A stretch of 64,000 nt of DNA from Methylorubrum extorquens (GTDB lineage Bacteria; Pseudomonadota; Alphaproteobacteria; Rhizobiales; Beijerinckiaceae), in assembly GCF_024169925.1 (NCBI RefSeq), contig NZ_JALJXF010000001.1, positions 1,122,001-1,186,000 of the forward strand, written 5' to 3'. The first letter of the stretch is position 1, and each line of letters opens with the position of its first letter. Positions 53,475-62,899 of the stretch are shown in pieces. Under the pieces are notes generated by a model, which searched no databases, was not told the origin of the DNA, and saw only the letters and a list, made by a program, of their open reading frames with translations. A program made the position numbers and the translations under genes.

Positions 53475-53751
53475 CGCCGGCCGGCGGCTTTGAGCCGGGG
53501 CTTGCTTCAACAGCAAATTGCGGAAAATCAATAGAGTCCGACTTGTCTGGACAAAAAAATCAAGGCCTATACTAATTCAAACAACAAGACCGGCAATCCC
53601 GAAACGGCATCGGCCGGCTGGCATTGATTTCGCTCTGTTTCGCGCACGTCTCCGAGCGGGACGACAACGCGCCTGGCTCACGGTTCGATCGCGCGGAACC
53701 GTGGGACGAAAACAGGTGCCGGACAGCGCGACGAGCCGGAGGGGGACGCCG
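53475..53751 (+). promoter_or_regulatory. AT-rich region upstream of the third polysaccharide locus
   Basis: About 277 nt with a clearly AT-rich core at about 53510-53590, including GGACAAAAAAATCAAGG and CTATACTAATTCAAACAA, and a short inverted pair GTCC.../...GGAC. It probably contains the promoter of the GNAT gene and marks the border between the carrier-protein cluster and the polysaccharide locus. Confidence 0.45.
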
Positions 53752-54696
53752 ATGACTGGGGTGAACGAAACCGTGGAAGACGTCCCACCCGCGGGGGAGG
53801 GCGTTCGCAGCACGCGGGCCAAGGTCCGCTGCCGCACCATCGAGGAGGACGACCTCGCATCCGTCGTGCGGTTGCTGCGGGTCGGCTTCCCCGACCGTTC
53901 CGAAACCTATTGGCGCACCGGGCTTGACCGGCACCGCACCCAGCCGCTGCCCGACGACGTGCCGCGCTACGGCTATGTGCTGGAACGGGACGGGGCGATC
54001 GTCGGCGTCCTGCTCGCCCTGTACCGGACGGTGACGGACGAGGCCGGCACGCATCTGCGCTGCAACTTGTCGAGCTGGTACGTGCTGCCGGAGTTCCGCG
54101 CGCTCGGCACGCTGCTCGACGGCTTCGCCATGCGCGACCGGCGGGTGACCTACACCAACGTCTCGCCCGCCCCGCAGACTTGGCAGATGCACAAGGCGCG
54201 CGGCTTCAAGCCGGTCTGCTCGGGCCAGATGCTCGTCATGCCGCTGCTCGCCGGCTTCGGCCGGGGGCGCCGCGTCCGCGCGGCCACGCCTGAGACCCTG
54301 CGCCTGCTGCCGGAGCCGGAGGCCCGGCTGGTGGCCGACCACATCGCCTATGGCTGCATCGGCCTCGTCTGTTCGGATGGCGAGAAGGCGTGGGCCGTCC
54401 TGTTCCAGCGGCGCGCCATCAAGCTGCGGCCGGGGGAGACGCGCTGGCCACGCCTGCCTTGCCTCCAGCTCGTCTATCGCTCGACGGCGCTCGACCTGTC
54501 CGCCTTCCTCGGCGCGATCGGCCGGCATCTCATCCTGCACCACGCCATGCCGTGGTTCGTGCTCGATGCCGTGGGCAAGCTGCCCGGCCTCGTCGGACAC
54601 TTCTTCGAGGGCCGCGCCCCGAAATACGCCCGCGGCCCGAACCCGCCGGCCACCGGCGACCTCACCTATACCGAGGTCGTCCTGTTCGGCGCCTGA
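53752..54696 (+). CDS. GNAT-like acyltransferase
   Basis: A protein of about 314 residues that looks like a GNAT-fold acetyl/acyltransferase: an N-terminal acceptor part ('RTIEEDDLASVVRLLRVGFP'), a central sheet ('YGYVLERDGAIVGVLLALYR', 'SSWYVLPEFRALGTLLDGFA') and 'QMHKARGFKPVCSGQML', typical of the GNAT C-terminal motif. The last 130 residues are an extra domain with no family that I can name. Similar proteins occur in exopolysaccharide loci, where they could acylate sugars. ATG 53752 is chosen; the open frame extends upstream into AT-rich DNA. Confidence 0.7.
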   Translation: MTGVNETVEDVPPAGEGVRSTRAKVRCRTIEEDDLASVVRLLRVGFPDRSETYWRTGLDRHRTQPLPDDVPRYGYVLERDGAIVGVLLALYRTVTDEAGTHLRCNLSSWYVLPEFRALGTLLDGFAMRDRRVTYTNVSPAPQTWQMHKARGFKPVCSGQMLVMPLLAGFGRGRRVRAATPETLRLLPEPEARLVADHIAYGCIGLVCSDGEKAWAVLFQRRAIKLRPGETRWPRLPCLQLVYRSTALDLSAFLGAIGRHLILHHAMPWFVLDAVGKLPGLVGHFFEGRAPKYARGPNPPATGDLTYTEVVLFGA

Positions 54697-55014
54697 GGGC
54701 GCTCTTCGTCGAAACAGCGGCTATTTGGGACGGAGAACCTGTCGAACACGGATCCTTGCGGCTTCCGGTCGATGTCATCGCGAGCCTCAACGATGCGATG
54801 CGCGGAGCGTAAACCGGCATTCCGGTCGGGCCGCTGCGAAATCGATTCTGCAGCATTCCGAATGGTCACGGCGTCGCGCATGCGCCTCACAGCCCGAAAG
54901 ACGCCATAAACCAAGACTCCACAGAGTGTTGGCCCGCACGGGATCGGCGGGGCACGAAATCGGCTTTCTCGATACCCGGACCAGGCTGAGACGACGTTCC
55001 ATGGAACCGCCGGA
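54697..55014. other. Intergenic region without recognisable elements
   Basis: About 318 nt between the GNAT-like and polymerase genes. Both strands were read; no repeat, convincing short gene or RNA motif was found. A promoter for the polymerase gene could lie here. Confidence 0.5.
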
Positions 55015-56385
55015 ATGCTGAACTTCCTCTTGGTCGTCGCGGTGGCAGTCTGGTTCGTGCTGCTCTACCCGCTGGCGCGCCATAGACTGGAGACCCGGAT
55101 GGGGCCGCTGAACGGTCCGGTCGCGGTCCCGTTCGCCCTGATGACGCTCTTCGCGCTGCTGCCGCTGGTCTTCAACGTCCCGCGGGAGGACGGCAACGCG
55201 GTGCTGGAGCAGGGGCTGACGGCCTCCAACCTCGCGCTCATCGTCATGACCGGGCTGACCGGGCTCTATCTCATGGCCCGGATCGCGGTGGACCGGCGCA
55301 TCCTGCTGGTGGCGTTCTCGATGCCGTACCTGCCATTCACGCTGATGATCCTCGTGAACGGCCTCAGCACCGCATGGTCGATCGTGCCGAGCTACACCGT
55401 ATACCGAACGGTGGAACTGGCGATCTTCACCCTCGCCTCGATTATGATCTTCGACCGCAGCGACATCGAGCGGCGGCTCGCCAACCTCTTCGCGCTGTTC
55501 ACCGTCGCGTGGCTGGTCGCCACGGCACCGATCATCCTCGACAACTTCGCGCATGGGATCGTGTTCTCGTCGGCCAAGCACAATCTGATGCCCTATCTCT
55601 GCGCCGCCTACGCCTTCCTCGTCATCTTCGACGACCGCATCCCCCACCGGCGCGCCCACCTCCTGTTCGCCTTCGTCGGCTTCGTCATCGCCGGCTCGGC
55701 CGCGAGCACCGCCTCGCTCGTCGCGGCGGCCCCCGGCATGATGGTGGCGTCGCGCCACCGCCGGCTGCGCCTCCTCGGCTACGCGGGTTTCACCGTCTAC
55801 CTGGTCCTGTTCCTTGTGCTGATGGGGGGCCTGTCCGCCTTTCCGGCCCTGCTCGATGTGATTTCGACCGTGCTCCAGAAGCCACCGGAGGAGCTGGCCG
55901 ACGCCACCGGGCGCGGCACCTTCTGGCCGGTCTTCATCGAGGCGACCAAGGACCGCTTCGTCGGCGCCGGCTACGCGGCGGGAGACCGCTTCATCCAGCT
56001 CCTGATCCCGACTACGGCTTTGGCCGAGACGTTGGCGCGGGACGCCGTGTTCATCTCGTCCTCGCACAACATGCTGCTGAGCGCCTGGGCCGGCACCGGC
56101 CTGATCGGGCTCGGCCTCTGCGCGATGGTGCTGGGGACCGCCCTGCGCTGGGGGATGAAGCTCGATCGTCCAGGGCGCCGCCTCGTCGCCACCTGCGTGT
56201 TCTTCCTCATCCTCAACGGCATGACGACGCCGGGCATCTTTCAGGACTGGAACATCAACGTCCTCACCTTCGTGGGGCTGCTGGCCTATGCTCGCATCGG
56301 TGCCCTTCGCCGGGAACCGGCGGGCGCAGCCACGCCCGTTCCGTCCGCCACCGCCTTTGGTCTTCCGCCTGCGGCGCCCGCGTGA
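55015..56385 (+). CDS. O-antigen ligase/Wzy-like polysaccharide polymerase
   Basis: A 456-residue membrane protein with about 11 hydrophobic helices. The Wzy_C-type periplasmic loop is visible with 'TGRGTFWPVFIEATKDRFVG' and 'ISSSHNMLLSAWAGTGLIGL' (the conserved His region). It would join lipid-linked repeat units in the periplasm. The Wzz-like gene follows 178 nt later and a secreted beta-helix gene after that, a typical late polysaccharide-assembly set. The C-terminal tail is Ala/Pro-rich and short. Confidence 0.87.
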   Translation: MLNFLLVVAVAVWFVLLYPLARHRLETRMGPLNGPVAVPFALMTLFALLPLVFNVPREDGNAVLEQGLTASNLALIVMTGLTGLYLMARIAVDRRILLVAFSMPYLPFTLMILVNGLSTAWSIVPSYTVYRTVELAIFTLASIMIFDRSDIERRLANLFALFTVAWLVATAPIILDNFAHGIVFSSAKHNLMPYLCAAYAFLVIFDDRIPHRRAHLLFAFVGFVIAGSAASTASLVAAAPGMMVASRHRRLRLLGYAGFTVYLVLFLVLMGGLSAFPALLDVISTVLQKPPEELADATGRGTFWPVFIEATKDRFVGAGYAAGDRFIQLLIPTTALAETLARDAVFISSSHNMLLSAWAGTGLIGLGLCAMVLGTALRWGMKLDRPGRRLVATCVFFLILNGMTTPGIFQDWNINVLTFVGLLAYARIGALRREPAGAATPVPSATAFGLPPAAPA

Positions 56386-56563
56386 TGGGCATCCTGGCGC
56401 AGATCTTGAAGCCTGAGACCCGAACCGCCTCCGGACTCCGGCCGCTGTCCCAAAACGGGAAGGATCGTCCCCGGACGACCCACTCGGGGACGGGAACGGC
56501 GGACCGGATCGGTTGCTGCGGGTCGGCTGCACCTGCAGGCGTGTATTGTTCGAGAGTTTTGCA

Positions 56564-58687
56564 ATGACGATGATCGAGCGGATGCCTTCGCGATTCTTCG
56601 TCGGCGCCGAGCCGGGCAAGCCGGACGTGACGCCTGAACCCTGGTTCCTCGACCCGCGGGAGATCGGGCAGGCCCTGCGTGCGCGCTGGGCGCTCGTGCT
56701 GGCGCCGGCCGTGCTGCTCCTGGTGGCCGCGGTGGCGTGGCTCGCTCTGGCGCCGCCGCTCTATGCCGCCGTGACGCAGATCCTGATCGACCCACGCGGC
56801 ATCCAAGTGGTCAAGGACGGCGTGACGCCTTCGGATCAGGCGAGCGATGCGAGCCTGCTGCTCGTGGACAGCCAGCTCCGCGTCCTCATCTCCGACGACG
56901 TGCTGCGGCAGGTCGTGAATCGGTTCAAGCTCGATCGGGACGCGGAGTTCGTCCGCCCCTCCTCGCCGTTGGAGGCGCTCAAGAGCCGCATCTCCTCCCT
57001 GTTCGTCAGCACCGGCGGCCCTGCCGACGACACGCTCACCGCCCTGCGGACCCTGCGCGACCGCACGACCGCGCGCCGCCTGGAGCGCAGCTTCGTGGTC
57101 GAGCTCGCCGTCACCAGCCAGGAGCGCCAGAAATCCGCCGAGCTCGCCCAGGCCATCGCCGAGACCTACCTGACCACCGTCTCGCAGGCGCAGGCGCAGG
57201 TCACCCGCAAGGCCGGCGAGGCAGTGTCGAGCCGCCTCGGCGAGTTGCAGGACGACCTCCGCGAGGCCGAGGACAGGGCGCAGAAGTTCCGCGCCGCCAA
57301 CAACCTCGTCGGCACCCGCGGCCAGCTCGTCAGCGAGCAGGCGCTGACCCAGCTCAACCAGCAGCTCGGCGCGGCGCGCGCCCGGGCCGGCGAGCTGCGC
57401 GGGCGGCTCGCCCAGATCGAAGCGGTCGCCAACGGCCGGGCCGACCTCAACTCCGTGACCGAGATCGTCCAGTCCACGACCGTCGCGCAATTGCGCGCCC
57501 AGCTCGCCCAGATCGAGGCGGCCCGGGCCGACACCCTATCCAACCTCGGCCCCCGCCACCCCACCCTGCGCACCGGCGAGTTGCAGGTGCAGACCCTGCG
57601 CAACGACATCAACGCCGAGATCCGACGCATCGCCGCGGCTACGCGTAACGACTACCGCTCGGCGCAGGCCAACGAGGCCTCGCTCGCCGCCACCCTGGAG
57701 AGCCGCAAGAAGGAGGCTCTGTCCGTCGACAAGAGCTTTGTGCGCCTGCGCGAATTGGAGCGGCAGGTCGAGGCGAGCCGTGCGGTCTACGAAGCCTTTC
57801 TCGTCCGCGCCCGCGAGCTACAGGAACAGCAGCGCCTCGACACCTCGACCTCGCGCGTCATCTCGCCCGCCTCGCTACCGGAGCGCCGGCTCGGACCGCC
57901 GATCCCGGTGATCTTCGCCGCGGCTCTGGCGGCCGGCCTCGGCCTCGGCACCGCGCTCGCCCTCCTCGCCGTGCCGGCCGCAGGGCGGATCGGCTCGCGC
58001 CGCCGGCTTCAGCAGCTCGCCGGGCTCCCCGTGGTCGCCGCCCTGCCGGCCAAGGTGCCGAGCAGGACGCGGAGCAAGGCGGGCAGCGAATCCCTGCGCG
58101 CCGACACCGCCTACGACGTGGCCGTGGCCCGTCTCGGCAGCCGTCTGCAGCGCGACTTCGGCGCCACGCGGCCGACAATCGTCCTCGTCACCTCGGCGGA
58201 CGACCGGAGCGGCAAGTCGGAGCTGGCCCGCAGCCTCGCCGCCTCGGCCGCCCTCGACGGCCAGCGGGTGCTGCTCGTCGATGCCGACCCGGAGGCGATG
58301 ATCTCGGGCGATCTCCGGAGCAAGGCCAAGCGCGGCACCGCCGACGTGCTGAGAACGCATTCGGGCCTCGGCGACGCGCTGGTCGAGGGGCCGAACGGGG
58401 TCAAGATCCTGCCCTTCGACGACGCGGCCCTGCGCCTCGGCACCGCGGCCTATACCGGCGCGATCCTGACGGCGGCGGCCGCCTTCGACACGGTCTTCGT
58501 CGATATCGGGCTGATCGGCACCGACATCGCCGCCGAGCGCCTCGCCCAGGACCAGCGTTTCCCGGCCCTGCTGCTGACGGCGAGCGCCCGCCGCAGCGGC
58601 ACCGCCCGGCTGCGGCGGGCGCTCGACGCCCTCGGCCGCGACGCGCGGGTGCAACTCGTCATGACCGACGCGGAAGCCGAGGCGTGA
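56564..58687 (+). CDS. Wzz/GumC-type chain-length protein with degenerate BY-kinase domain
   Basis: A 707-residue polysaccharide co-polymerase. The N-terminal Wzz part has a first membrane helix ('WALVLAPAVLLLVAAVAWLA'), a long periplasmic coiled coil and a second helix ('IPVIFAAALAAGLGLGTALA'). The C-terminal about 180 residues resemble the bacterial tyrosine kinase (BY-kinase) ATPase fold with 'VLLVDADPEAMISGDL' (Walker A'). The Walker A reads 'TSADDRSGKSELARSLAA', without the usual Gly at its start, and there is no Tyr-rich tail. It probably sets polymer length; kinase activity is doubtful. ATG 56564 is chosen. The stop overlaps the next GTG by 4 nt. Confidence 0.88.
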   Translation: MTMIERMPSRFFVGAEPGKPDVTPEPWFLDPREIGQALRARWALVLAPAVLLLVAAVAWLALAPPLYAAVTQILIDPRGIQVVKDGVTPSDQASDASLLLVDSQLRVLISDDVLRQVVNRFKLDRDAEFVRPSSPLEALKSRISSLFVSTGGPADDTLTALRTLRDRTTARRLERSFVVELAVTSQERQKSAELAQAIAETYLTTVSQAQAQVTRKAGEAVSSRLGELQDDLREAEDRAQKFRAANNLVGTRGQLVSEQALTQLNQQLGAARARAGELRGRLAQIEAVANGRADLNSVTEIVQSTTVAQLRAQLAQIEAARADTLSNLGPRHPTLRTGELQVQTLRNDINAEIRRIAAATRNDYRSAQANEASLAATLESRKKEALSVDKSFVRLRELERQVEASRAVYEAFLVRARELQEQQRLDTSTSRVISPASLPERRLGPPIPVIFAAALAAGLGLGTALALLAVPAAGRIGSRRRLQQLAGLPVVAALPAKVPSRTRSKAGSESLRADTAYDVAVARLGSRLQRDFGATRPTIVLVTSADDRSGKSELARSLAASAALDGQRVLLVDADPEAMISGDLRSKAKRGTADVLRTHSGLGDALVEGPNGVKILPFDDAALRLGTAAYTGAILTAAAAFDTVFVDIGLIGTDIAAERLAQDQRFPALLLTASARRSGTARLRRALDALGRDARVQLVMTDAEAEA

Positions 58688-60750
58688 GGCTCGGCCTGCC
58701 GCGGAGCGCAGCCGGGTTCCTCGCCGCCGTCTTGCTCGCCATCTTCCTTGGGCCGCCGCTCTTCGGCCTCGCTGCAGAGGTTCGGGGCGGCGAGGCGAAA
58801 GCGCCGCTGGTCTTGCAGGTTGCGCCCACCGGCGACGTCAGTGCCCGTCGCAACGACCGCTTCGCGGATCTGCCGATGGCGCTCGCCCGCGTCGCGGCGC
58901 TGCGCCGCCAGGGGGAGGGGCGAGCGATCGTGGTCGCGCTAGAACCCGGAACGCACCGGATCTCGGCGCCCGTCCGGATCGGCCCCGACCATGCCGGCAC
59001 GGCCGGGGCGCCCCTGATCCTGCGCGGGGCGGCCGACGGATCGAGCCGGCTCGTCGGCAGCATCGCCCTGGCGCCCGCATCGTTGCCGCCGCGCCTGCGC
59101 GCGCGGCTGCCGGCGGCCGCCCGCGACGCGGTGCGCGCCTACCGTCTGCCCGAGGCTTTGCGCCGGGAGCCCGCCTACCGCGCGCCGCGGCGCTTACGCG
59201 AGACGCATCCGCGCGTCACCGAGATCTTCGATGCGGGCGGCGCCCTGCGCCCGGCGCAGTGGCCGAATCCCGGGCCGAACCCCGGGCCCGGTTCCACCTG
59301 GACGACGGTTGCCGCGGCCGAGGCAGGGGGCCTCGACTTCACCCTCAAGGGCGCGCCGGGTCTGCCCGACCTGTCCCTGGAACGCGACCTGTGGGCAGAG
59401 GGCTTCTGGCGCTGGGACTGGCTCTTGGAAACCCTCCACGTCGCGGCGGTCGATCAGCGCCGCCGCCGGCTCGAACTGGATGCGCCGCCCTACGAGGGCA
59501 TCCGCGAGGGCGCCCGGATGCGGCTGGTCCACGCCCTCGGTGCCCTCGATGAGCCCGGTGAATGGTGGCGCGACGGCGAGAGCGGCCTGCTGCTGGCATG
59601 GCCGGCTCCCGGCGCGGCCGACCTCGAAGTCGGCCTTGCCGAGACGCTGATCCGGGCCGAGGGCGCGCGGCACCTGCGCATCGAGCGGCTTCGGCTGGAG
59701 CGCGCGCGCGGCGATCTGATCGTCGTGCAGGGCGGCGAGGATATCGAGATCCGCGCGAGCGAGCTGGCCTGGGCGGCGGGTCGCGCTGTGGTGTTCGAGG
59801 GGGTGACCGGGGGCGGCGTCTCCGGCAGCACGGTGCGCGATATCGGCGCGAGCGCGGTCCGCCTCGTCGGCGGCGACCGTGCCACGCTCCGGCGCGGTGG
59901 CCTGTTCGTGCGCGACACCCGCTTCACCCGCTTCTCGCGGCTGAGCCAGACCCAGAGTTCCGCGATCGAACTCGACGGCGTCGGCGCGGAAGCGAGCGGG
60001 AACCTCATCACCGACGCGATCGGCTACGCGATCTACCTGCGCGGCAACGATCACGTGTTTCGCGGCAACGAGGTCGCCCGCCTCATCCACGGTTTGAGCG
60101 ATACCGGCGCGATCTATGCCGGACGCGACTTCACCGCCCGCGGCTCGATCATCGAGGACAACTACGTCCACGACATCCGCACCGTGCCGGGAATGGAGGT
60201 GAAGGGCGTCTATCTCGACGACATGGCGAGCGGCTTCACCATCCGCCGCAACCTGTTCGTCGATGTGGATCAGCCGGTCTTCATCGGCGGCGGCAGCGAC
60301 AACACGATCACCCGCAACGTCTTCGTCGCTTCGAGCCCGATGGTCGCCCTCGACGCACGCGGGCTGACTTGGATGAAGCCGTCCCTGAACGAGGCGGATT
60401 CGGAATTCCGGGCCGCCTTCGCCGCGATGCCGCTCGACGCCCCGCCCTGGCGGATGCGCTACCCGAAGCTCGCGGAGGCGCTGACCGACGAGCTCGGCGT
60501 GGCGCGCAACAACCAGATCGTCGACAACGTGACCATCGGCGGCGACGAACTTGCCCTCACCGAAAAGGCGGAGGCGGGCCGGCAGATCATCCTGTTCAAC
60601 ACCCGCCTCGACGGCCCGGCCCCGAAGCCGGGCGACCTCGGCGCCCTGGTCCGTTTCATCGCCGAGCGCGGCATCACGCTGCGCCTCGACCCGTCGGCGA
60701 TGCGGCGGGACGGGCTGCCGGCCTCGCCGTTCACCGACGCGCGGCGCTGA
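58684..60750 (+). CDS. Secreted right-handed beta-helix protein (putative polysaccharide-modifying enzyme)
   Basis: A 688-residue protein starting at GTG in a 4-nt overlap with the Wzz-like gene. It has a hydrophobic N-terminal signal ('SAAGFLAAVLLAIFLGPPLF'), an N-terminal region like the front part of pectate-lyase-fold proteins ('LPMALARVAALRRQGEGRAI') and a long beta-helix part with repeated turns ('EASGNLITDAIGYAIYLRGN', 'FTIRRNLFVDVDQPVFIGGG', 'SDNTITRNVFV'). Such proteins are polysaccharide lyases, hydrolases or epimerases acting in the periplasm. No catalytic residues were assigned. Confidence 0.85.
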   Translation: MRLGLPRSAAGFLAAVLLAIFLGPPLFGLAAEVRGGEAKAPLVLQVAPTGDVSARRNDRFADLPMALARVAALRRQGEGRAIVVALEPGTHRISAPVRIGPDHAGTAGAPLILRGAADGSSRLVGSIALAPASLPPRLRARLPAAARDAVRAYRLPEALRREPAYRAPRRLRETHPRVTEIFDAGGALRPAQWPNPGPNPGPGSTWTTVAAAEAGGLDFTLKGAPGLPDLSLERDLWAEGFWRWDWLLETLHVAAVDQRRRRLELDAPPYEGIREGARMRLVHALGALDEPGEWWRDGESGLLLAWPAPGAADLEVGLAETLIRAEGARHLRIERLRLERARGDLIVVQGGEDIEIRASELAWAAGRAVVFEGVTGGGVSGSTVRDIGASAVRLVGGDRATLRRGGLFVRDTRFTRFSRLSQTQSSAIELDGVGAEASGNLITDAIGYAIYLRGNDHVFRGNEVARLIHGLSDTGAIYAGRDFTARGSIIEDNYVHDIRTVPGMEVKGVYLDDMASGFTIRRNLFVDVDQPVFIGGGSDNTITRNVFVASSPMVALDARGLTWMKPSLNEADSEFRAAFAAMPLDAPPWRMRYPKLAEALTDELGVARNNQIVDNVTIGGDELALTEKAEAGRQIILFNTRLDGPAPKPGDLGALVRFIAERGITLRLDPSAMRRDGLPASPFTDARR

Positions 60751-60771
60751 CGCCCTGCGGCCCCGGAGGCT

Positions 60772-61290
60772 TCACGCAGCCTTGGACGGCACCTCGGTGA
60801 GGGCCGAGAACTCGCTGACGATGGCCTCGTGCACCTGCTTCAGCCAATCCTCGGCGATCCGCGCACGCTCCTCGGCGGCCTCGGCCCGCTCTTCCGCCGC
60901 GCGAATGCGCTGCTCGGCCTGCGCCTGCACATGGGCGGCCTTGGTCTCCGCGGCCCGGACCCGCTCGCTGGCGAGCTTGACGTCGTCACGAACCCGCTCC
61001 AGCAGTTCGTGCACGCGCTGCTCCTGCTCCTGGGCCTGCGCCTCGACTTCGCGCGTCCGCTGAGCAGCGGCCCGCACCCGATCGATCAGGTTCGCCCAAT
61101 CCTGAGAGGAGGAGGGCGAAGCAACCGCCACGGAGGCGTTCGCATCGGCATCCGATTGGACGAGACGCAGAATGCTCGTCAGGCTATCGGTCTGCTTCGG
61201 AGCGTCGTGAGAAGCGACAGTCATATCTTGAGACTCGACGTGATCAAGATCAAGTGGACGCTCCCAGCGCATTTTCTTGATTATGTCCAT
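60772..61290 (-). CDS. Coiled-coil protein, unknown function
   Basis: A protein of about 172 residues from ATG 61290 (GGAAG nine bases upstream; ATGs at 61224 and 61314 are alternatives). Residues about 70-155 are one uninterrupted Ala/Glu/Arg/Gln-rich coiled coil ('REVEAQAQEQEQRVHELLER'), followed by a short C-terminal helix ('DWLKQVHEAIVSEF'). There is no signal peptide or membrane helix. It is convergent with the beta-helix gene (22 nt) and stands within the polysaccharide locus. A structural or polar-localisation role is possible but not shown. Confidence 0.65.
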   Translation of the reverse strand: MDIIKKMRWERPLDLDHVESQDMTVASHDAPKQTDSLTSILRLVQSDADANASVAVASPSSSQDWANLIDRVRAAAQRTREVEAQAQEQEQRVHELLERVRDDVKLASERVRAAETKAAHVQAQAEQRIRAAEERAEAAEERARIAEDWLKQVHEAIVSEFSALTEVPSKAA

Positions 61291-61717
61291 TTTGAAACGC
61301 TTCCAGCGAGACATGGATGCCAAGCGGACACAAGCGGGCGAGGAATGATCCGCAACATCACAATCGTGCAAAATAAACAGCCGAAGCAAGTCAAATTTTT
61401 AAGGATGATATTGCCAAGTTTCCCTTCCAGTAAGATGTTGTAAAAATATCACAAATAGGTCTCGTGTATTCCCAATTTGATATAGAATGTTATTCGCTTC
61501 CGCATGAGGCGCTCGACAGCTCGATAAAGCTGAGTCGTATCCGTTTCGGACTATCGACCAAGGCTTGACCCTGAGCCGCCTGGATACATCGAGCATCGGC
61601 GCATTTGCGATCGAATCTAGCCTCGGCCCGGAGGGGCGGCAAACCTTCCCCCGCCGTCAGCACCACGAACAAATTCGAATACACCTCTCGGCGAGCGTCT
61701 CGAAACGGGTGGCGCGG
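61291..61717. other. AT-rich intergenic region
   Basis: About 430 nt between two minus-strand genes. The part at about 61370-61500 is far richer in A and T than the rest of the window (for example AAATTTTTAAGG and TTGTAAAAATATCAC). It probably contains the promoter of the coiled-coil gene. No RNA motif was recognised; short frames here look like chance. Confidence 0.5.
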
Positions 61718-62848
61718 TCAGGTGCGCGCCGCCAGAAGGGGTTCGAGGGCATCGAGATATCCGGTGACGGCCGCCTCGACCGTGAAGTGCGGGAGCGCGC
61801 GCTCCGCCGCATGTCGCAGGTCCCGGCGGCGGCCTTCGTCGTCGAGGAGCTGCAGGGTTGCCTCGACCCAGTCCGCCACCGCCATCGGCCGCACCTCGCC
61901 GCAGCCATAGGCGTCGAGGAGACCACGGGCCGCGCCGGAATGGGGTGAGGCCAGCACCGGCGTCCCGCTCTGGAGCGCCTCCTGCACCACGATTCCCCAG
62001 ACGTCGCCGCGGCTGGGAAACAGGAAGAGTCTGGCCGAGGCGTAGACCTCGGGCAACGCCTCCTGGCCCAGGAAGCCGTCGAAGCGAGCGGTGAGGCCGG
62101 CCCCCGCGAAGCGCGCCTCCATCTCCCCCCGCAGCGGGCCGTCCCCCGCGACCCGGACCGACAGGCGTCGGCCGCGGGCACAGCAGCCGAGCACCACGTC
62201 GGTGAAGAAGCGTGCACCCTTCACCTCCTCGTTCAGCATGCCGCAGAACAGGAGGTCGTAGGTCCGCTCGGTGTCGGGCGGGGGCGGGCCGGGCGGCGTC
62301 CAGGCCGGAAAGAGCGGGCTCAGGACGAAGTTCCGGGCCGGCAAGCCGTAGCGGGCGAGCACGGCGCCGCTGCCCTGGCTCGGTCCGATCCCGGCGGCGG
62401 CCCCCGAGACGATGGCGCGGCGCAGCCAGCGATGCGGGGCCGAGCGCGCGCCCGGATCGGTCTCGGGCACCCCGTCGGTGCGGATCAGCGTCGGGATGCG
62501 CCGCAGGCGCGCGGCGCCCGCCGCGAACAGCATGGTCGGCGAGAAGTCGTTGAGCACCAAAGCCGCCGGCTGGAGAGCCGCGAGCCGCGTCACCACCGCC
62601 GGGTTCACGTAGAGGTTGCGGATCGAGGAGCGGTGCCAGCGCAGGCCCGGCAGCACCGTGTGCCGGTAGAGCCGCGGCGGCGGCATCACCCATTGCCGGG
62701 CGCTCTCGCGCGGGGTGCAGGACAGGACGTGCAGGGCCCGGCCGTCACGGCCAGCGAGCCGTTCCGCCAGACGCTCGTAGAGGACGTGCGTGTAGGGCGC
62801 GAGCGCCCCGGTCACGACGACGATCGGGCGCATCGCACCGGCTGCCAT
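61718..62848 (-). CDS. Glycosyltransferase family 4
   Basis: A GT-B fold glycosyltransferase of about 376 residues with the GT4 C-terminal domain: 'YDLLFCGMLNEEVKGARFFT', 'VRVAGDGPLRGEMEARFAGA', 'PEVYASARLFLFPSRGDVWG' and the EX7E-like 'VQEALQSGTPVLASPHSGAA'. It acts on the cytoplasmic side in polymer assembly. The start is ATG 62848 or 62833; the frame continues upstream through a dispersed repeat, which I do not take as coding. The deacetylase gene is upstream on the same strand. Confidence 0.88.
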   Translation of the reverse strand: MAAGAMRPIVVVTGALAPYTHVLYERLAERLAGRDGRALHVLSCTPRESARQWVMPPPRLYRHTVLPGLRWHRSSIRNLYVNPAVVTRLAALQPAALVLNDFSPTMLFAAGAARLRRIPTLIRTDGVPETDPGARSAPHRWLRRAIVSGAAAGIGPSQGSGAVLARYGLPARNFVLSPLFPAWTPPGPPPPDTERTYDLLFCGMLNEEVKGARFFTDVVLGCCARGRRLSVRVAGDGPLRGEMEARFAGAGLTARFDGFLGQEALPEVYASARLFLFPSRGDVWGIVVQEALQSGTPVLASPHSGAARGLLDAYGCGEVRPMAVADWVEATLQLLDDEGRRRDLRHAAERALPHFTVEAAVTGYLDALEPLLAART

Positions 62849-62899
62849 GGAGGGCGACCTCAGGTCAGGCGCCGCAGGCCCGGCGCCGGTCAGTTGGGA

